Source: Deinococcus sp.
GTDB taxonomy: Bacteria; Deinococcota; Deinococci; Deinococcales; Deinococcaceae
Length of the DNA stretch: 27,537 nt
NCBI GenBank assembly: GCA_018260375.1
Contig: JAGLBF010000014.1
Span: 1-27,537, forward strand
Direction of reading: 5' to 3'
In this document: piece after piece, positions 7,972-15,761 of the stretch
Position numbering within the stretch: the stretch's first letter is position 1
How the letters are laid out: every line of letters begins with the position of its first letter
Position numbers and translations under genes: made by a program
The notes under the pieces: model-generated
The model's input: the letters and a program-made list of their open reading frames with translations, nothing else
What the model was told of the DNA's origin: nothing
Database searches by the model: none

Positions 7972-9669
7972 ATGGAACCGAGTCTTTGGACACAAAATTA
8001 CACCCCTATCGGCGGCAGTCTGTGGCTCTCTACTCTGGTCACCCTTATCCCCATGGTTTTCTTTTTTGTGGCGCTGGTAGGCCTGCGAATGCGCGGCTAT
8101 ATTGCTGGTGGAATTACGGTGGTTCTGGCCTTTTTAGTGGCTATTGTGGGCTATCACATGCCTATAGATAAAGCATTGTGGTCTATGGGATATGGTTTTG
8201 CGTACGGTTTATGGCCTATCAGCTGGATTATCATTTCAGCAATATTTTTATATAAACTTTCGGTAAAAACAGGTCAATTTAACGTCATCCGTCAGACTAT
8301 TTTGAGTATTACCAGAGACCAGCGCTTGCTTGTTGTCTTGATTGGTTTTTCTTTTGAAGCCTTCTTAGAGGGTGCCGCAGGCTTTGGTGCGTCAGTGGCG
8401 ATTGCTGCTTCTCTTTTGGTCGGCCTAGGGTTTAATCCTTTATATGCAGCTGGGCTTTGTCTCATTTCAGACACTGCCCCTGTTGCTTTTGGCGCACTGG
8501 GCATCCCCATTACAGTATCTGCTAGCGTCACTGGTATACCTGCCATCACCATTGCCCAGGTTGTCGGACGCCAATTGCCCCTACTGGCTTTCTTTATACC
8601 TTTTTTTATGGTTTATCTTATGGATGCAAGAAACGGCGGCTTTAAGGCCGGAATAAAAGGTGTACGCGAAGTGTTACCCGCACTTCTGGTAGCAGGACTC
8701 AGTTTTAGTGTCACTCAGTTTTTTGTCTCTAATTTTGTTGGACCAGAGCTTCCTGACATCGCTTCAGCACTGGTAAGCCTGCTGGCAACCAGCCTCTTCT
8801 TACGAACCTGGCAGCCTGCCGTTATCCAACCTATGCCCTCTTCAGAAGCGCTGGAAGCCTCTTATTCTACAGGTGAGCCGCTGACCACCAAGCGAATTAT
8901 AGGTGCCTGGTCTCCTTTTTTATTGCTGACGGTTTTTGTGGTGATTTGGAGCTTGCCCGTCTTTCAGGGCCTTTTTAATGCCAAGGAGCACGGCCCCTTA
9001 GCAGCTTTGGTCTACCACTTGGACGTGCCTACCTTGCATAATCAGGTTGTTAAAGTTGCTCCGATTGTCGAGCAACCTACACCCTATGCCGCGACGTATA
9101 AGTGGGACTGGCTCTCCGCTACGGGAACAGCTATTTTTACGGCTGCACTGTTTAGTATGGTATTGTCACGTGTTAAACTCAAAGACGGCTTAGAGGTCTT
9201 TGGTGATACATTGAAGGAGCTTTTGTATCCTATACTCACCATCATGTTTGTTCTGGGATTTGCCTATATCTCTAACTATTCAGGTCAGAGTTCTACTCTG
9301 GCTCTTGCCTTAGCACAGTCTGGGCACTTTTTTCCTTTATTCAGTCCTATATTAGGCTGGCTGGGTGTCTTTCTGACAGGCTCGGATGCGTCTGCTAACG
9401 CTCTTTTTAGTGGATTACAACAAGTAACTGCTCAGCAACTGGGCATCAATCCCGCCTTGACTGTAGCCGCTAATACAACAGGTGGCGTCACTGCTAAGAT
9501 GATCAGTCCTCAAAGTATTGCTATTGCTGCTGCTGCTGTAGGTCTGATAGGTCGTGAAGGCGAATTATTGCGTTTTACCTTCAAAAAGAGCCTAGTATTC
9601 TTGTCTATCATCATCGTTATTACTGCGCTGCAGGCTTATGTGGTGCCTGGCATGTTGCCTCACCCATAA
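7972..9669 (+). CDS. lldP: L-lactate permease
   Basis: Proton-linked lactate (and glycolate) uptake carrier of the LctP family, 565 residues with about 12-14 membrane helices. It carries the family stretches 'GFSFEAFLEGAAGFGASVA' near residues 124-142, LGFNPLYAAGLCLISDTAPVAFG, the GSDASANALF motif, and AANTTGGVTAKMISPQSIAI near the C-terminus. A strong ribosome site, GGAGG, lies 6 bases before the ATG. The gene heads a lactate-use cluster, but 245 bases with an inserted repeat separate it from lutA. It is AT-richer than lutA and lutB downstream, which hints at a different history or a membrane-protein codon bias. Confidence 0.97.
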   Translation: MEPSLWTQNYTPIGGSLWLSTLVTLIPMVFFFVALVGLRMRGYIAGGITVVLAFLVAIVGYHMPIDKALWSMGYGFAYGLWPISWIIISAIFLYKLSVKTGQFNVIRQTILSITRDQRLLVVLIGFSFEAFLEGAAGFGASVAIAASLLVGLGFNPLYAAGLCLISDTAPVAFGALGIPITVSASVTGIPAITIAQVVGRQLPLLAFFIPFFMVYLMDARNGGFKAGIKGVREVLPALLVAGLSFSVTQFFVSNFVGPELPDIASALVSLLATSLFLRTWQPAVIQPMPSSEALEASYSTGEPLTTKRIIGAWSPFLLLTVFVVIWSLPVFQGLFNAKEHGPLAALVYHLDVPTLHNQVVKVAPIVEQPTPYAATYKWDWLSATGTAIFTAALFSMVLSRVKLKDGLEVFGDTLKELLYPILTIMFVLGFAYISNYSGQSSTLALALAQSGHFFPLFSPILGWLGVFLTGSDASANALFSGLQQVTAQQLGINPALTVAANTTGGVTAKMISPQSIAIAAAAVGLIGREGELLRFTFKKSLVFLSIIIVITALQAYVVPGMLPHP

Positions 9670-9676
9670 GAGGCAA
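9655..9676 (+). terminator. Hairpin over the lldP stop codon
   Basis: TTGCCTC (9655-9661) pairs perfectly with GAGGCAA (9670-9676), and the TAA stop lies in the loop. No T-run follows directly, so it may be an RNA-stabilising hairpin rather than a true terminator. Confidence 0.4.
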
Positions 9677-9725
9677 TATGACCAAGTGTATCAATGTTTT
9701 TAGACTATATAAACAGCTGGCTTTT

Positions 9726-9861
9726 ATACGGACTGCCGCTAAATTCCACCACAGTCGGAAAAGCGCCGCCTGCGGTTCCATACCGCGCAGTCCGTATACT
9801 GTTCCCACTCGCATCCGCTCGGATTGATTCGGAAGTACGCCAAATCAATCGGAATCCGTAT
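9726..9861 (+). repeat. Interspersed repeat, full copy (subfamily 1) between lldP and lutA
   Basis: 136 bp. Module 1 (9726-9797) is bounded by the perfect inverted pair ATACGGACTG/CAGTCCGTAT. Module 2 has the stem GATTGATT/AATCAATC and ends TCCGTAT, so the whole element also has 7-bp terminal inverted repeats ATACGGA/TCCGTAT. Copies at 21321 and 24303 are nearly identical. Confidence 0.92.
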
Positions 9862-9914
9862 TATCTGCTTTGCATTGGCCAATCTCTTAACCCTACTCCA
9901 CACAGAGGTACCCC

Positions 9915-10658
9915 ATGAAAGTTGACATCTTCCCTACTTGCATCAATGACGCGCTGTTTCCCCGCACGGGGCAGGCGATGGTGGCGCTGCTAGAGCGGCT
10001 AGGCCACGACGTCCGCTTTAACCCCAACCAAACCTGTTGCGGGCAGATGCACCTCAACACAGGCTACCGCCAAGACGCGGCGGCGCTGGCACACAAGTTT
10101 GTGAGTGACTACGAAGATGCCGACGTGATTGTCACCCCGAGTGGATCCTGCGCCGCTATGATTCGTGAACTGTACCCCGAAGTAGCGCAGTGGACGGGTG
10201 ACCATGCACTGGCAAAGGCTGTGAGCGACGTGTCACCCCGCGTGTACGAACTCAGCGAGTTTCTGGTTAACAGACTGGGTATCACCGATGTGGGCGCCTA
10301 CTACCCCCACCGCGTCACCTACCACCCTACTTGCCACGCCATGCGGTCACTTCGGGTGGGTGACGCGCCGCTCAAGCTGCTGCAGCAGGTGCGCGGCATG
10401 ACCCTGCTGCCGCTAGAGGGGGCCGAAGAGTGCTGCGGCTTTGGCGGCACCTTCAGCATCAAAAACCCTGATGTCAGCACGGCGATGCTGGCAGACAAGG
10501 TACAGCACATCATCGCTACAGGGGCCGAAAGCTGCACGGCGGGGGACAATTCCTGCCTGATGCACATCGGCGGCGGACTGCACCGCCTGCGCAGCGGCAC
10601 CCGCACCGTGCACCTGGCGCACATTCTGGCGAGTACCCAAGCCGAGGTGTGGGTATGA
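9915..10658 (+). CDS. lutA: Lactate utilization protein LutA (LldE), Fe-S oxidoreductase subunit
   Basis: Subunit of the LutABC complex, which oxidises L-lactate to pyruvate in the cytoplasm. At 247 residues it has the expected two cysteine-rich CCG repeats: TCIN near residue 9 with TCCGQ at ~36-40, and YHPTCHAM near 136-143 with EECCGFGG at ~171-178. These ligate an unusual iron-sulfur cluster in the heterodisulfide-reductase-like family. GAGG lies 6 bases before the ATG. The stop overlaps the lutB start (ATGA), so translation is coupled. GC is clearly higher than in lldP. Confidence 0.95.
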   Translation: MKVDIFPTCINDALFPRTGQAMVALLERLGHDVRFNPNQTCCGQMHLNTGYRQDAAALAHKFVSDYEDADVIVTPSGSCAAMIRELYPEVAQWTGDHALAKAVSDVSPRVYELSEFLVNRLGITDVGAYYPHRVTYHPTCHAMRSLRVGDAPLKLLQQVRGMTLLPLEGAEECCGFGGTFSIKNPDVSTAMLADKVQHIIATGAESCTAGDNSCLMHIGGGLHRLRSGTRTVHLAHILASTQAEVWV

Positions 10659-12148
10659 GCGGCTTACACCCCCAACTGCCCTTTCCAGAGGCAGCAAAAA
10701 GTGAGCTGCTGAGCGCCCAACTGCGCTCTAACCTGCGCAAAGTCACCCATACGATCCGCGAAAAGCGCCTGTCGGCCGTTGCCGAATTGCCGTACTGGGA
10801 GGAGTTGCGCGTGCTGGGTGAGGCCACCAAGAATGAAGCGCTGGCTCACCTCAGCGATCACCTGCTTGAGCTGGAAAAGAATGTAAAGGCGCGCGGGGGG
10901 CAAGTTCACTGGGCCACAGACGCGCAGGAAGCCCGCGAGCTGGTCGCCCAGATTGCCGAGCGACATCAGGTGCGCGAGCTGATCAAGGTGAAAAGCATTA
11001 CCAGTGATGAAATAGAGCTGAATAAAGCGCTGGATGAGCGCGGCATTCACGCCATAGAAACTGACCTCGCCGAGCTGATTGTACAGCTGAGCCATGACAC
11101 GCCCAGCCACATTCTGGTGCCGGCTATTCACCGCAACCGCGCCGAAATACAAGCACTGTTTAACCGTGAGCTGCCTGGTGAGGGCCACCTGTCTGACCTG
11201 CCCGCTGACCTGGCAGGCGCGGCGCGGCGGTATTTGCGCCACAAGTTTTTGACCACCAAAATGGCGGTGTCAGGCGCTAATTTTGGCATTGCTGATACAG
11301 GAACAGTCTGCGTAGTGGAGTCCGAAGGCAACGGGCGCATGTGCGTCACCCTGCCCGAAGTGCTGGTCAGCATTATGGGCGTAGAAAAGGTGCTGCCCAC
11401 CTGGGACGACATCAGCGTGTTTATGGAGCTGTTGCCGCGCAGCTCAACTGCCGAGCGGATGAACCCCTACACATCGTTTTGGAGCGGGGTGACGGCAGAT
11501 GACGGCCCACAGGAATTTCACCTGATTTTGCTGGATAACGGGCGCAGCAAGGTGCTGGCTGACCAGACGGGCCGCCAAACCCTGCGCTGTATCCGCTGCT
11601 CGGCTTGCCTGAATGTCTGCCCCGTGTACGAGCGAGCGGGCGGGCACGCGTACGGCAGCGTGTACCCTGGCCCGATTGGGGCGATACTCACGCCGCAACT
11701 GCTGGGCATGCAAGACCACAACGCCAACACGTTGCCAGGGGCCAGCAGCCTGTGTGGAGCCTGCTTTGACGCTTGTCCGGTGAGGATCAATATTCCCCAG
11801 GTGCTGATTTATCTGCGCGGCGAAGTGACCAAAGACAAAGGCCCCAGTGTGGAGCAACTCGCCATGCAGGGCATGCGCCTTGCCATGAGCGCAGGCTGGC
11901 GCTTTGAAGGGGCCATCAAACTGGCGCGCATAGGTCAGGGGCCGCTGGTGCAGGACGGCACCATCAGCTGGCTGCCCGGCATGCTCGGCGGCTGGACACA
12001 AAGCCGTGACCTGGGTGCTTTTCCTGACCAGAGTTTTAGAGAATGGTGGCGTGAGCGGCAACGCAACCAAGCCAAAGCCGGCGCACCTACCCCCAGCGAC
12101 AAAAGCCCAGCAAACCGTGATGCAAAAGAACCTGGCGAACAAGTATAA
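10655..12148 (+). CDS. lutB: Lactate utilization protein LutB (LldF), ferredoxin-like Fe-S subunit
   Basis: About 497 residues. The N-terminal half is an LUD-type domain ('AVSGANFGIADTGTVCVVESEG' spread across residues ~207-230, then MCVTLPE). The C-terminal part carries a two-cluster ferredoxin motif: CIRCSACLNVCP near residue 312 and CGACFDACP near 366. It relays electrons from lactate oxidation. The ATG at 10655 overlaps the lutA stop; the GTG two codons earlier is less likely. Length is slightly above the ~475 typical for LutB because of a charged tail. lutC follows after 230 bases rather than immediately, unlike the tight lutABC of Bacillus. Confidence 0.95.
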   Translation: MSGLHPQLPFPEAAKSELLSAQLRSNLRKVTHTIREKRLSAVAELPYWEELRVLGEATKNEALAHLSDHLLELEKNVKARGGQVHWATDAQEARELVAQIAERHQVRELIKVKSITSDEIELNKALDERGIHAIETDLAELIVQLSHDTPSHILVPAIHRNRAEIQALFNRELPGEGHLSDLPADLAGAARRYLRHKFLTTKMAVSGANFGIADTGTVCVVESEGNGRMCVTLPEVLVSIMGVEKVLPTWDDISVFMELLPRSSTAERMNPYTSFWSGVTADDGPQEFHLILLDNGRSKVLADQTGRQTLRCIRCSACLNVCPVYERAGGHAYGSVYPGPIGAILTPQLLGMQDHNANTLPGASSLCGACFDACPVRINIPQVLIYLRGEVTKDKGPSVEQLAMQGMRLAMSAGWRFEGAIKLARIGQGPLVQDGTISWLPGMLGGWTQSRDLGAFPDQSFREWWRERQRNQAKAGAPTPSDKSPANRDAKEPGEQV

Positions 12149-12249
12149 GGCGGTGATAGATGATGGTAGGTAGCTGATAGAAAAGTGCAGCGAGGGGTTA
12201 GGGTTTAGTGTACAGGCAACACAGCACTTTTTAAGAGCAGACCCTAAGT

Positions 12250-12275
12250 ATCTTATAGTATTTAAATACTAAGAT
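12250..12275 (+). promoter_or_regulatory. Palindromic operator-like site upstream of lutC
   Basis: AGTATTTAAATACT (12257-12270) is a perfect 14-base palindrome. It is extended by ATCTT (12250-12254) and AAGAT (12271-12275), with a 2-base asymmetry. It lies about 104 bases before the lutC start in an AT-rich gap and reads like a repressor site. A GATAAT-like -10 (12273-12278) abuts it. Confidence 0.45.
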
Positions 12276-12378
12276 AATGTACGCCCCTTCATCCCTCTTG
12301 TACCTCCTATCATTCATTTTCTTGCCCCTTCTTACTAATTCCTCACTTCTACTCCCTTATTCAACAAAGGTACTTGCC

Positions 12379-13032
12379 ATGACCAACACGCCTAATGCCA
12401 TACATACCGCCGAGGCCCGTTTAGAAGTCCTTACTCGTATCAACCGCGCCGCGCAGGATATGGTAGCTCCCGTCAAGCCACCGTATCCGCAGGGCGAGGT
12501 GCTGAGCCGTGAAGCTATCTTGGAGCAGTTTGAAGACCGCATTTTGGATTACAAAGCGGGGTTTTTGCGCGTTGCCCCGGCAGGAGTCGCCCAAGCCGTT
12601 GCCACAGCGCTGGCAGGTGAAACGCGGGCAGTGGTGCCTCAGGGCCTTGACCTGGCCTGGCTGCCCGCCGAGCTTACCCTGCTGCGCGACAGCCCGCGCC
12701 TGAGCCACGCTGAGTTAGACGGCATTGGCACAGTGATTACGGGCGCGGCGGTGGCTATCAGCACCACAGGCACTATTATTCTCAACCACGTTGCGGGGCA
12801 GGGGCGGCGGGCGCTGACGCTTATCCCTGACCGCCACATCTGTATTGTACGGGCCTCGCAAGTGGTACAAACCGTGCCAGAAGGCATGCAAGCTGTTGCC
12901 AGCAGCGTGACAGCGGGCCAACCCCTGACCCTGATTAGCGGCCCCAGCGCCACCAGCGATATAGAACTGGTGCGTGTAGAAGGCGTACACGGCCCGCGCC
13001 AACTGAGCGTCATTGTGGTAGAGGGGATATAA
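12379..13032 (+). CDS. lutC: Lactate utilization protein LutC (LldG), LUD domain
   Basis: Third LutABC subunit, 217 residues, a single LUD domain. Recognisable stretches include 'GTVITGAAVAISTTGTIIL' near residues 116-134, then LIPDRHICIV and VEGVHGPRQLSVIVVEG at the C-terminus. Start chosen at ATG 12379, with AAAGG 8 bases upstream. The frame extends to 12277, but the added residues form a hydrophobic stretch no LutC has and are probably untranslated leader. It has its own upstream palindrome and a possible promoter, so it may be regulated apart from lutAB. Confidence 0.94.
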   Translation: MTNTPNAIHTAEARLEVLTRINRAAQDMVAPVKPPYPQGEVLSREAILEQFEDRILDYKAGFLRVAPAGVAQAVATALAGETRAVVPQGLDLAWLPAELTLLRDSPRLSHAELDGIGTVITGAAVAISTTGTIILNHVAGQGRRALTLIPDRHICIVRASQVVQTVPEGMQAVASSVTAGQPLTLISGPSATSDIELVRVEGVHGPRQLSVIVVEGI

Positions 13033-13201
13033 TCAAGTATGCCCAGCTTTGAATTAGATTTAATTCACTATATGAGCAATGCTAATATGTAGTATCCTCC
13101 CTCAGAATGGAAATATACCCACCGAAAAACGCTAAAATATGCCAATACTAACGCAGTATTTGAGCATCTAAATTTAGCTATTAGCCATTGACTATGAGCA
13201 T

Positions 13202-13396
13202 TTACCCGTCTTCATCATCAGGTTCGGGATATTCATGTTGCGTTTCCAGTAGGCCCTGAAACAGCGCGTGCATCTCGGTGGGCGTGGCGCTACTGACAGG
13301 CGTACCCGTATCCACACCGCTAATGACAATTTCACCTTGCGTGGGGGCTAGGTCAGCAGGGGTTGCGTCAGGTATCAGCTCACCAGGTGTAGGCAT
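13202..13396 (-). CDS. Small acidic protein of unknown function
   Basis: A 64-residue product with no family I recognise. It is rich in Pro, Thr and Ala, with an acidic C-terminus (EYPEPDDEDG). Evidence that it is real: TACACT on the minus strand (13404-13409) lies exactly 7 bases before the ATG, matching the leaderless layout seen at other genes here. An inverted repeat GCCTG-AA-CAGGC (13430-13441) falls near the expected -35 position. The frame also opens 11 codons further upstream, which would place the start inside the promoter. No membrane segment. Confidence 0.5.
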   Translation of the reverse strand: MPTPGELIPDATPADLAPTQGEIVISGVDTGTPVSSATPTEMHALFQGLLETQHEYPEPDDEDG

Positions 13397-13582
13397 GTGA
13401 GGCAGTGTAGCGCGCCGAGTATGACCCAAGCCTGAACAGGCACTTAGGTTTTTGTTTAGTGCACATTTATCTGGCCTTGCCCCGCGCCACTTTATACGAA
13501 TTTAACGAGCATGGTGAATTTAGGGGAGTTCAAGGGTGCGCTCCCGTCTAGGCAAACGCTGGCACTGACTTGCCAAATGCCC

Positions 13583-13588
13583 TACACT
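13583..13588 (+). promoter_or_regulatory. -10 box of the aromatic leader transcript
   Basis: TACACT is followed by 7 bases and the ATG of the leader peptide at 13596. A fair -35 match, CTGGCA, lies 18 bases upstream (13559-13564). Confidence 0.6.
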
Positions 13589-13595
13589 GCCCCCT

Positions 13596-13649
13596 ATGTA
13601 CAACCGCGCCGTTGCGTATTTTTTTGGCTATCCCTGTTCCTGGGCCTAG
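13596..13649 (+). CDS. Leader peptide rich in aromatic residues (attenuator of DAHP synthase)
   Basis: A 17-codon ORF encoding MYNRAVAYFFGYPCSWA then TAG. Six of 17 residues are aromatic: Tyr2, Tyr8, Phe9, Phe10, Tyr12 and Trp16, covering all three end products of the shikimate pathway. It begins 7 bases after a -10 box, so its mRNA is probably leaderless. It ends 18 bases before a terminator hairpin that in turn precedes the DAHP synthase gene by ~40 bases. This is the classic layout of ribosome-mediated attenuation, in which scarcity of charged aromatic tRNAs stalls the ribosome and allows readthrough. The layout is seen in the sequence; the function is inferred. Confidence 0.7.
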   Translation: MYNRAVAYFFGYPCSWA

Positions 13650-13667
13650 CTGCGCCGCTGCGTTGCC

Positions 13668-13705
13668 TCCCCGCCCACAGGACATCCCCCGGCGGGGATT
13701 TTTTT
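13668..13705 (+). terminator. Attenuator terminator before DAHP synthase
   Basis: TCCCCGCC (13668-13675) pairs with GGCGGGGA (13691-13698), directly followed by seven Ts (13699-13705). An alternative shorter stem ATCCCC/GGGGAT (13684-13689 with 13694-13699) uses the same 3' arm. A candidate antiterminator pair is TCCTG (13638-13642, overlapping the leader Trp codon) with CAGGA (13678-13682). Confidence 0.75.
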
Positions 13706-13742
13706 GATACATCTCGCCTTCACGACCCTCCAGGAGACCACC

Positions 13743-14807
13743 ATGACCACATCCAACCCCACTAAACCTGTGCAGGCCAATGTAAACGTCACACAGTTTC
13801 AGCCGCTCACTACGCCCCGCGACCTCAAAGCGCAGCTGCCGTTAAGCGAGCAGGCCGCGCAGACCGTAGCCCAGACACGTCAGACGGTGCAGGACATTAT
13901 CCATCAGCGCGACTCAAGACTGCTGGTGATTGTGGGGCCATGCAGTATCCATGACGAAGATCAAGCGCTGGAATACGCCCACCGCCTGAGCGAGTTGCGC
14001 GGCAAATATCATGACCGCCTAGAAATTATCATGCGGGTGTACCCCGACAAGCCCCGCACCACAGTAGGCTGGCGCGGCTACCTGAATGACCCGCATATGA
14101 ACGGGCAAAACGACTTTAACCTGGGCCTGACCAAAACCCGCGAGCTGATGCTCAAAATCAATGAGCTGGGCTTGCCTGTAGGCACCGAGCTGCTTGATCC
14201 CTTTGTGCCGCAGTACATTGACGATGTGCTGAGCTGGGGTGCCATTGGCGCGCGTACCACCGAGTCGCAAACCCACCGCGCTATGGTGAGCGGGGTGTCG
14301 GTGCCTGTAGGCTTTAAAAACGGCACAGGCGGCAATATCAAGCTGGCGGTAGATGCGATAGTCAGCGCCGCCAAGTCGCACACCTTTTTGGGCATCACCG
14401 AAGAAGGTCAGGCGGCGGTGGTCTCTACACGGGGCAACGCTGACGGGCACGTCATTTTGCGTGGCGGGCGCACTGGGCCGAATTACGCCGCTGAGTACGT
14501 GAACGAAACCTTGCAGTTGCAGCAAGAAGCGGGAGTTGCAGTCGGCATTATTGTTGACTGCTCGCACCACAACAGCAACTACCAACACGCCCAGCAGCTA
14601 CACGCCTGGCACGACGTGATCGGGCAACGCGTGGCAGGCCAAAGCGCCCTGGTGGGCCTGATGGTTGAAAGCCACCTTCACGAAGGCAAACAGAGCATTC
14701 CCCAAGACCTCACCCAACTGCAATACGGCGTATCGGTGACCGATGCCTGTATCAGCTGGGAAACCACCGCGCAAATGTTGGACTGGGCGTACAGACAGCT
14801 GGAATAA
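13743..14807 (+). CDS. aroG: 3-deoxy-7-phosphoheptulonate (DAHP) synthase, type I AroG-like
   Basis: Condenses phosphoenolpyruvate with erythrose 4-phosphate, the first step of the shikimate pathway to Phe, Tyr and Trp. The product has 354 residues, close to the 350 of the feedback-regulated type Ia enzymes. Visible motifs are VGPCSIHDE near residue 73, [15 protein letters not shown] (PEP and metal site region), [20 protein letters not shown] and [13 protein letters not shown] 13743 is preceded by CAGGAGA 6 bases upstream; the longer frame from 13704 would start inside the terminator T-run. Expression is probably attenuated by the leader peptide and hairpin just upstream. Which paralogue (AroF, AroG or AroH type) cannot be fixed by eye. 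Confidence 0.96.
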   Translation: MTTSNPTKPVQANVNVTQFQPLTTPRDLKAQLPLSEQAAQTVAQTRQTVQDIIHQRDSRLLVIVGPCSIHDEDQALEYAHRLSELRGKYHDRLEIIMRVYPDKPRTTVGWRGYLNDPHMNGQNDFNLGLTKTRELMLKINELGLPVGTELLDPFVPQYIDDVLSWGAIGARTTESQTHRAMVSGVSVPVGFKNGTGGNIKLAVDAIVSAAKSHTFLGITEEGQAAVVSTRGNADGHVILRGGRTGPNYAAEYVNETLQLQQEAGVAVGIIVDCSHHNSNYQHAQQLHAWHDVIGQRVAGQSALVGLMVESHLHEGKQSIPQDLTQLQYGVSVTDACISWETTAQMLDWAYRQLE

Positions 14808-14833
14808 AGGTTCACAAGCGTGCAGGGCGTGCA

Positions 14834-14876
14834 GCATAGGTACAGCGCAGGTCATAGGTACAGTGCAGGCATAGAC
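14834..14876. repeat. Short tandem repeat, ~17-bp unit
   Basis: CATAGGTACAGCGCAGGT is followed by CATAGGTACAGTGCAGG and a third partial CATAG. It lies in the gap after the DAHP synthase gene. The remainder of 14808-15051 has no gene. Confidence 0.7.
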
Positions 14877-15051
14877 CCTGAGCCGCTTCTGGCCTAAGTG
14901 TTCCCGAAGCTTTGGCACTCCATTAACATATCCTATTCAAACTTTTTAGCTCTCAGCATACTGCCGTTCATCTGCAGTAGAATAAGGATATGTCCAAGTT
15001 CTGGCCCCTCAGCCTGTACCAGTGTTCGCGCCTGTGCCTTACGGAGCACCT

Positions 15052-15603
15052 ATGAGCCAGCCTGAGCAGCCCACTGCGCCCAAAAAGACCAGCAAGTCCC
15101 GCAAAAAAATCGTGGCCCGGCCCGTGTCGGGTGTGCCAGAAGGTGTCTCAAATCAAGACACGCTCGATGAACTGTCCACCACAGGGTCAGTCACGGCCAG
15201 AGCGGGTGGTGCAAGGTCCGGCATTATACCACCGCCGCGCCCGCCCAGCAAAAAGGTGGCGGGCCCCCAGTCTAAAAAAACAGTTCCCAAAAAGGCTGTA
15301 AAGGTCAGTAGCGCTCAGGCCGAGGCCGCGCCCAAAGCCGCCTTTTTTCGCCAGCCATCTGGCAGCAGCGTAAAGGCTAAAGGTCTGGAGCCTAACAGCA
15401 GTGAGGCGGCTTATACCAGTGGCCCCAGCTCAAGCGATATTCTTGGGCTGGTGGTGCTGTGTGTGGTTGTGGCGCTGTCGGTGAGCCTCTTTTGGCTGAC
15501 TGGGCGCAGCAGTACGGGCAGCGGTGCGGCTGACAGTACGCCGCAAAACAGTGCAGTACAAATCCCACTTTACCTTGCCTTTGGCAGCGGCGCGTTCGGC
15601 TAA
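15052..15603 (+). CDS. Basic proline/lysine-rich protein with one C-terminal membrane helix, unknown function
   Basis: 183 residues, no family recognised. The first ~120 residues are low-complexity, rich in Lys, Pro, Ser and Ala, and strongly basic (PKKTSKSRKK near the N-terminus; KKTVPKKAVK mid-way), so probably disordered. One hydrophobic helix, DILGLVVLCVVVALSVSLFW, lies at ~128-147, followed by a short tail of ~35 residues. No signal peptide; by the positive-inside rule the basic N-terminal part should be cytoplasmic, where it might touch nucleic acid or anionic lipid. ATG 15052 has GGAG 7 bases upstream. It lies just before dnaX on the same strand, with a 158-base gap, so they may be co-transcribed. 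Confidence 0.7.
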   Translation: MSQPEQPTAPKKTSKSRKKIVARPVSGVPEGVSNQDTLDELSTTGSVTARAGGARSGIIPPPRPPSKKVAGPQSKKTVPKKAVKVSSAQAEAAPKAAFFRQPSGSSVKAKGLEPNSSEAAYTSGPSSSDILGLVVLCVVVALSVSLFWLTGRSSTGSGAADSTPQNSAVQIPLYLAFGSGAFG

Positions 15604-15761
15604 ACTGGGTACAACTCAACCGCACCTGGGCCAGGCCAAAGGGTGGTGTAAGAGCGGACACCCGTAAGAGGCGGCGCTACGGACGACTGGTCAGGGCTGA
15701 CCTTTGCAGGTAACAACATGTGGGCAAGAACATCTGGCAAGACACCAAAGGGGGGGCCATT

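Noticed and set aside
12277..12378. Hydrophobic N-terminal extension of LutC, like a signal peptide
   Set aside because: LutC is cytoplasmic, the extension has no family counterpart, and a ribosome-site-like AAAGG precedes ATG 12379.
13511..13765. 84-residue open frame on the plus strand before DAHP synthase
   Set aside because: It runs through the terminator T-run and overlaps the real start. The 17-codon leader in another frame explains the region better.
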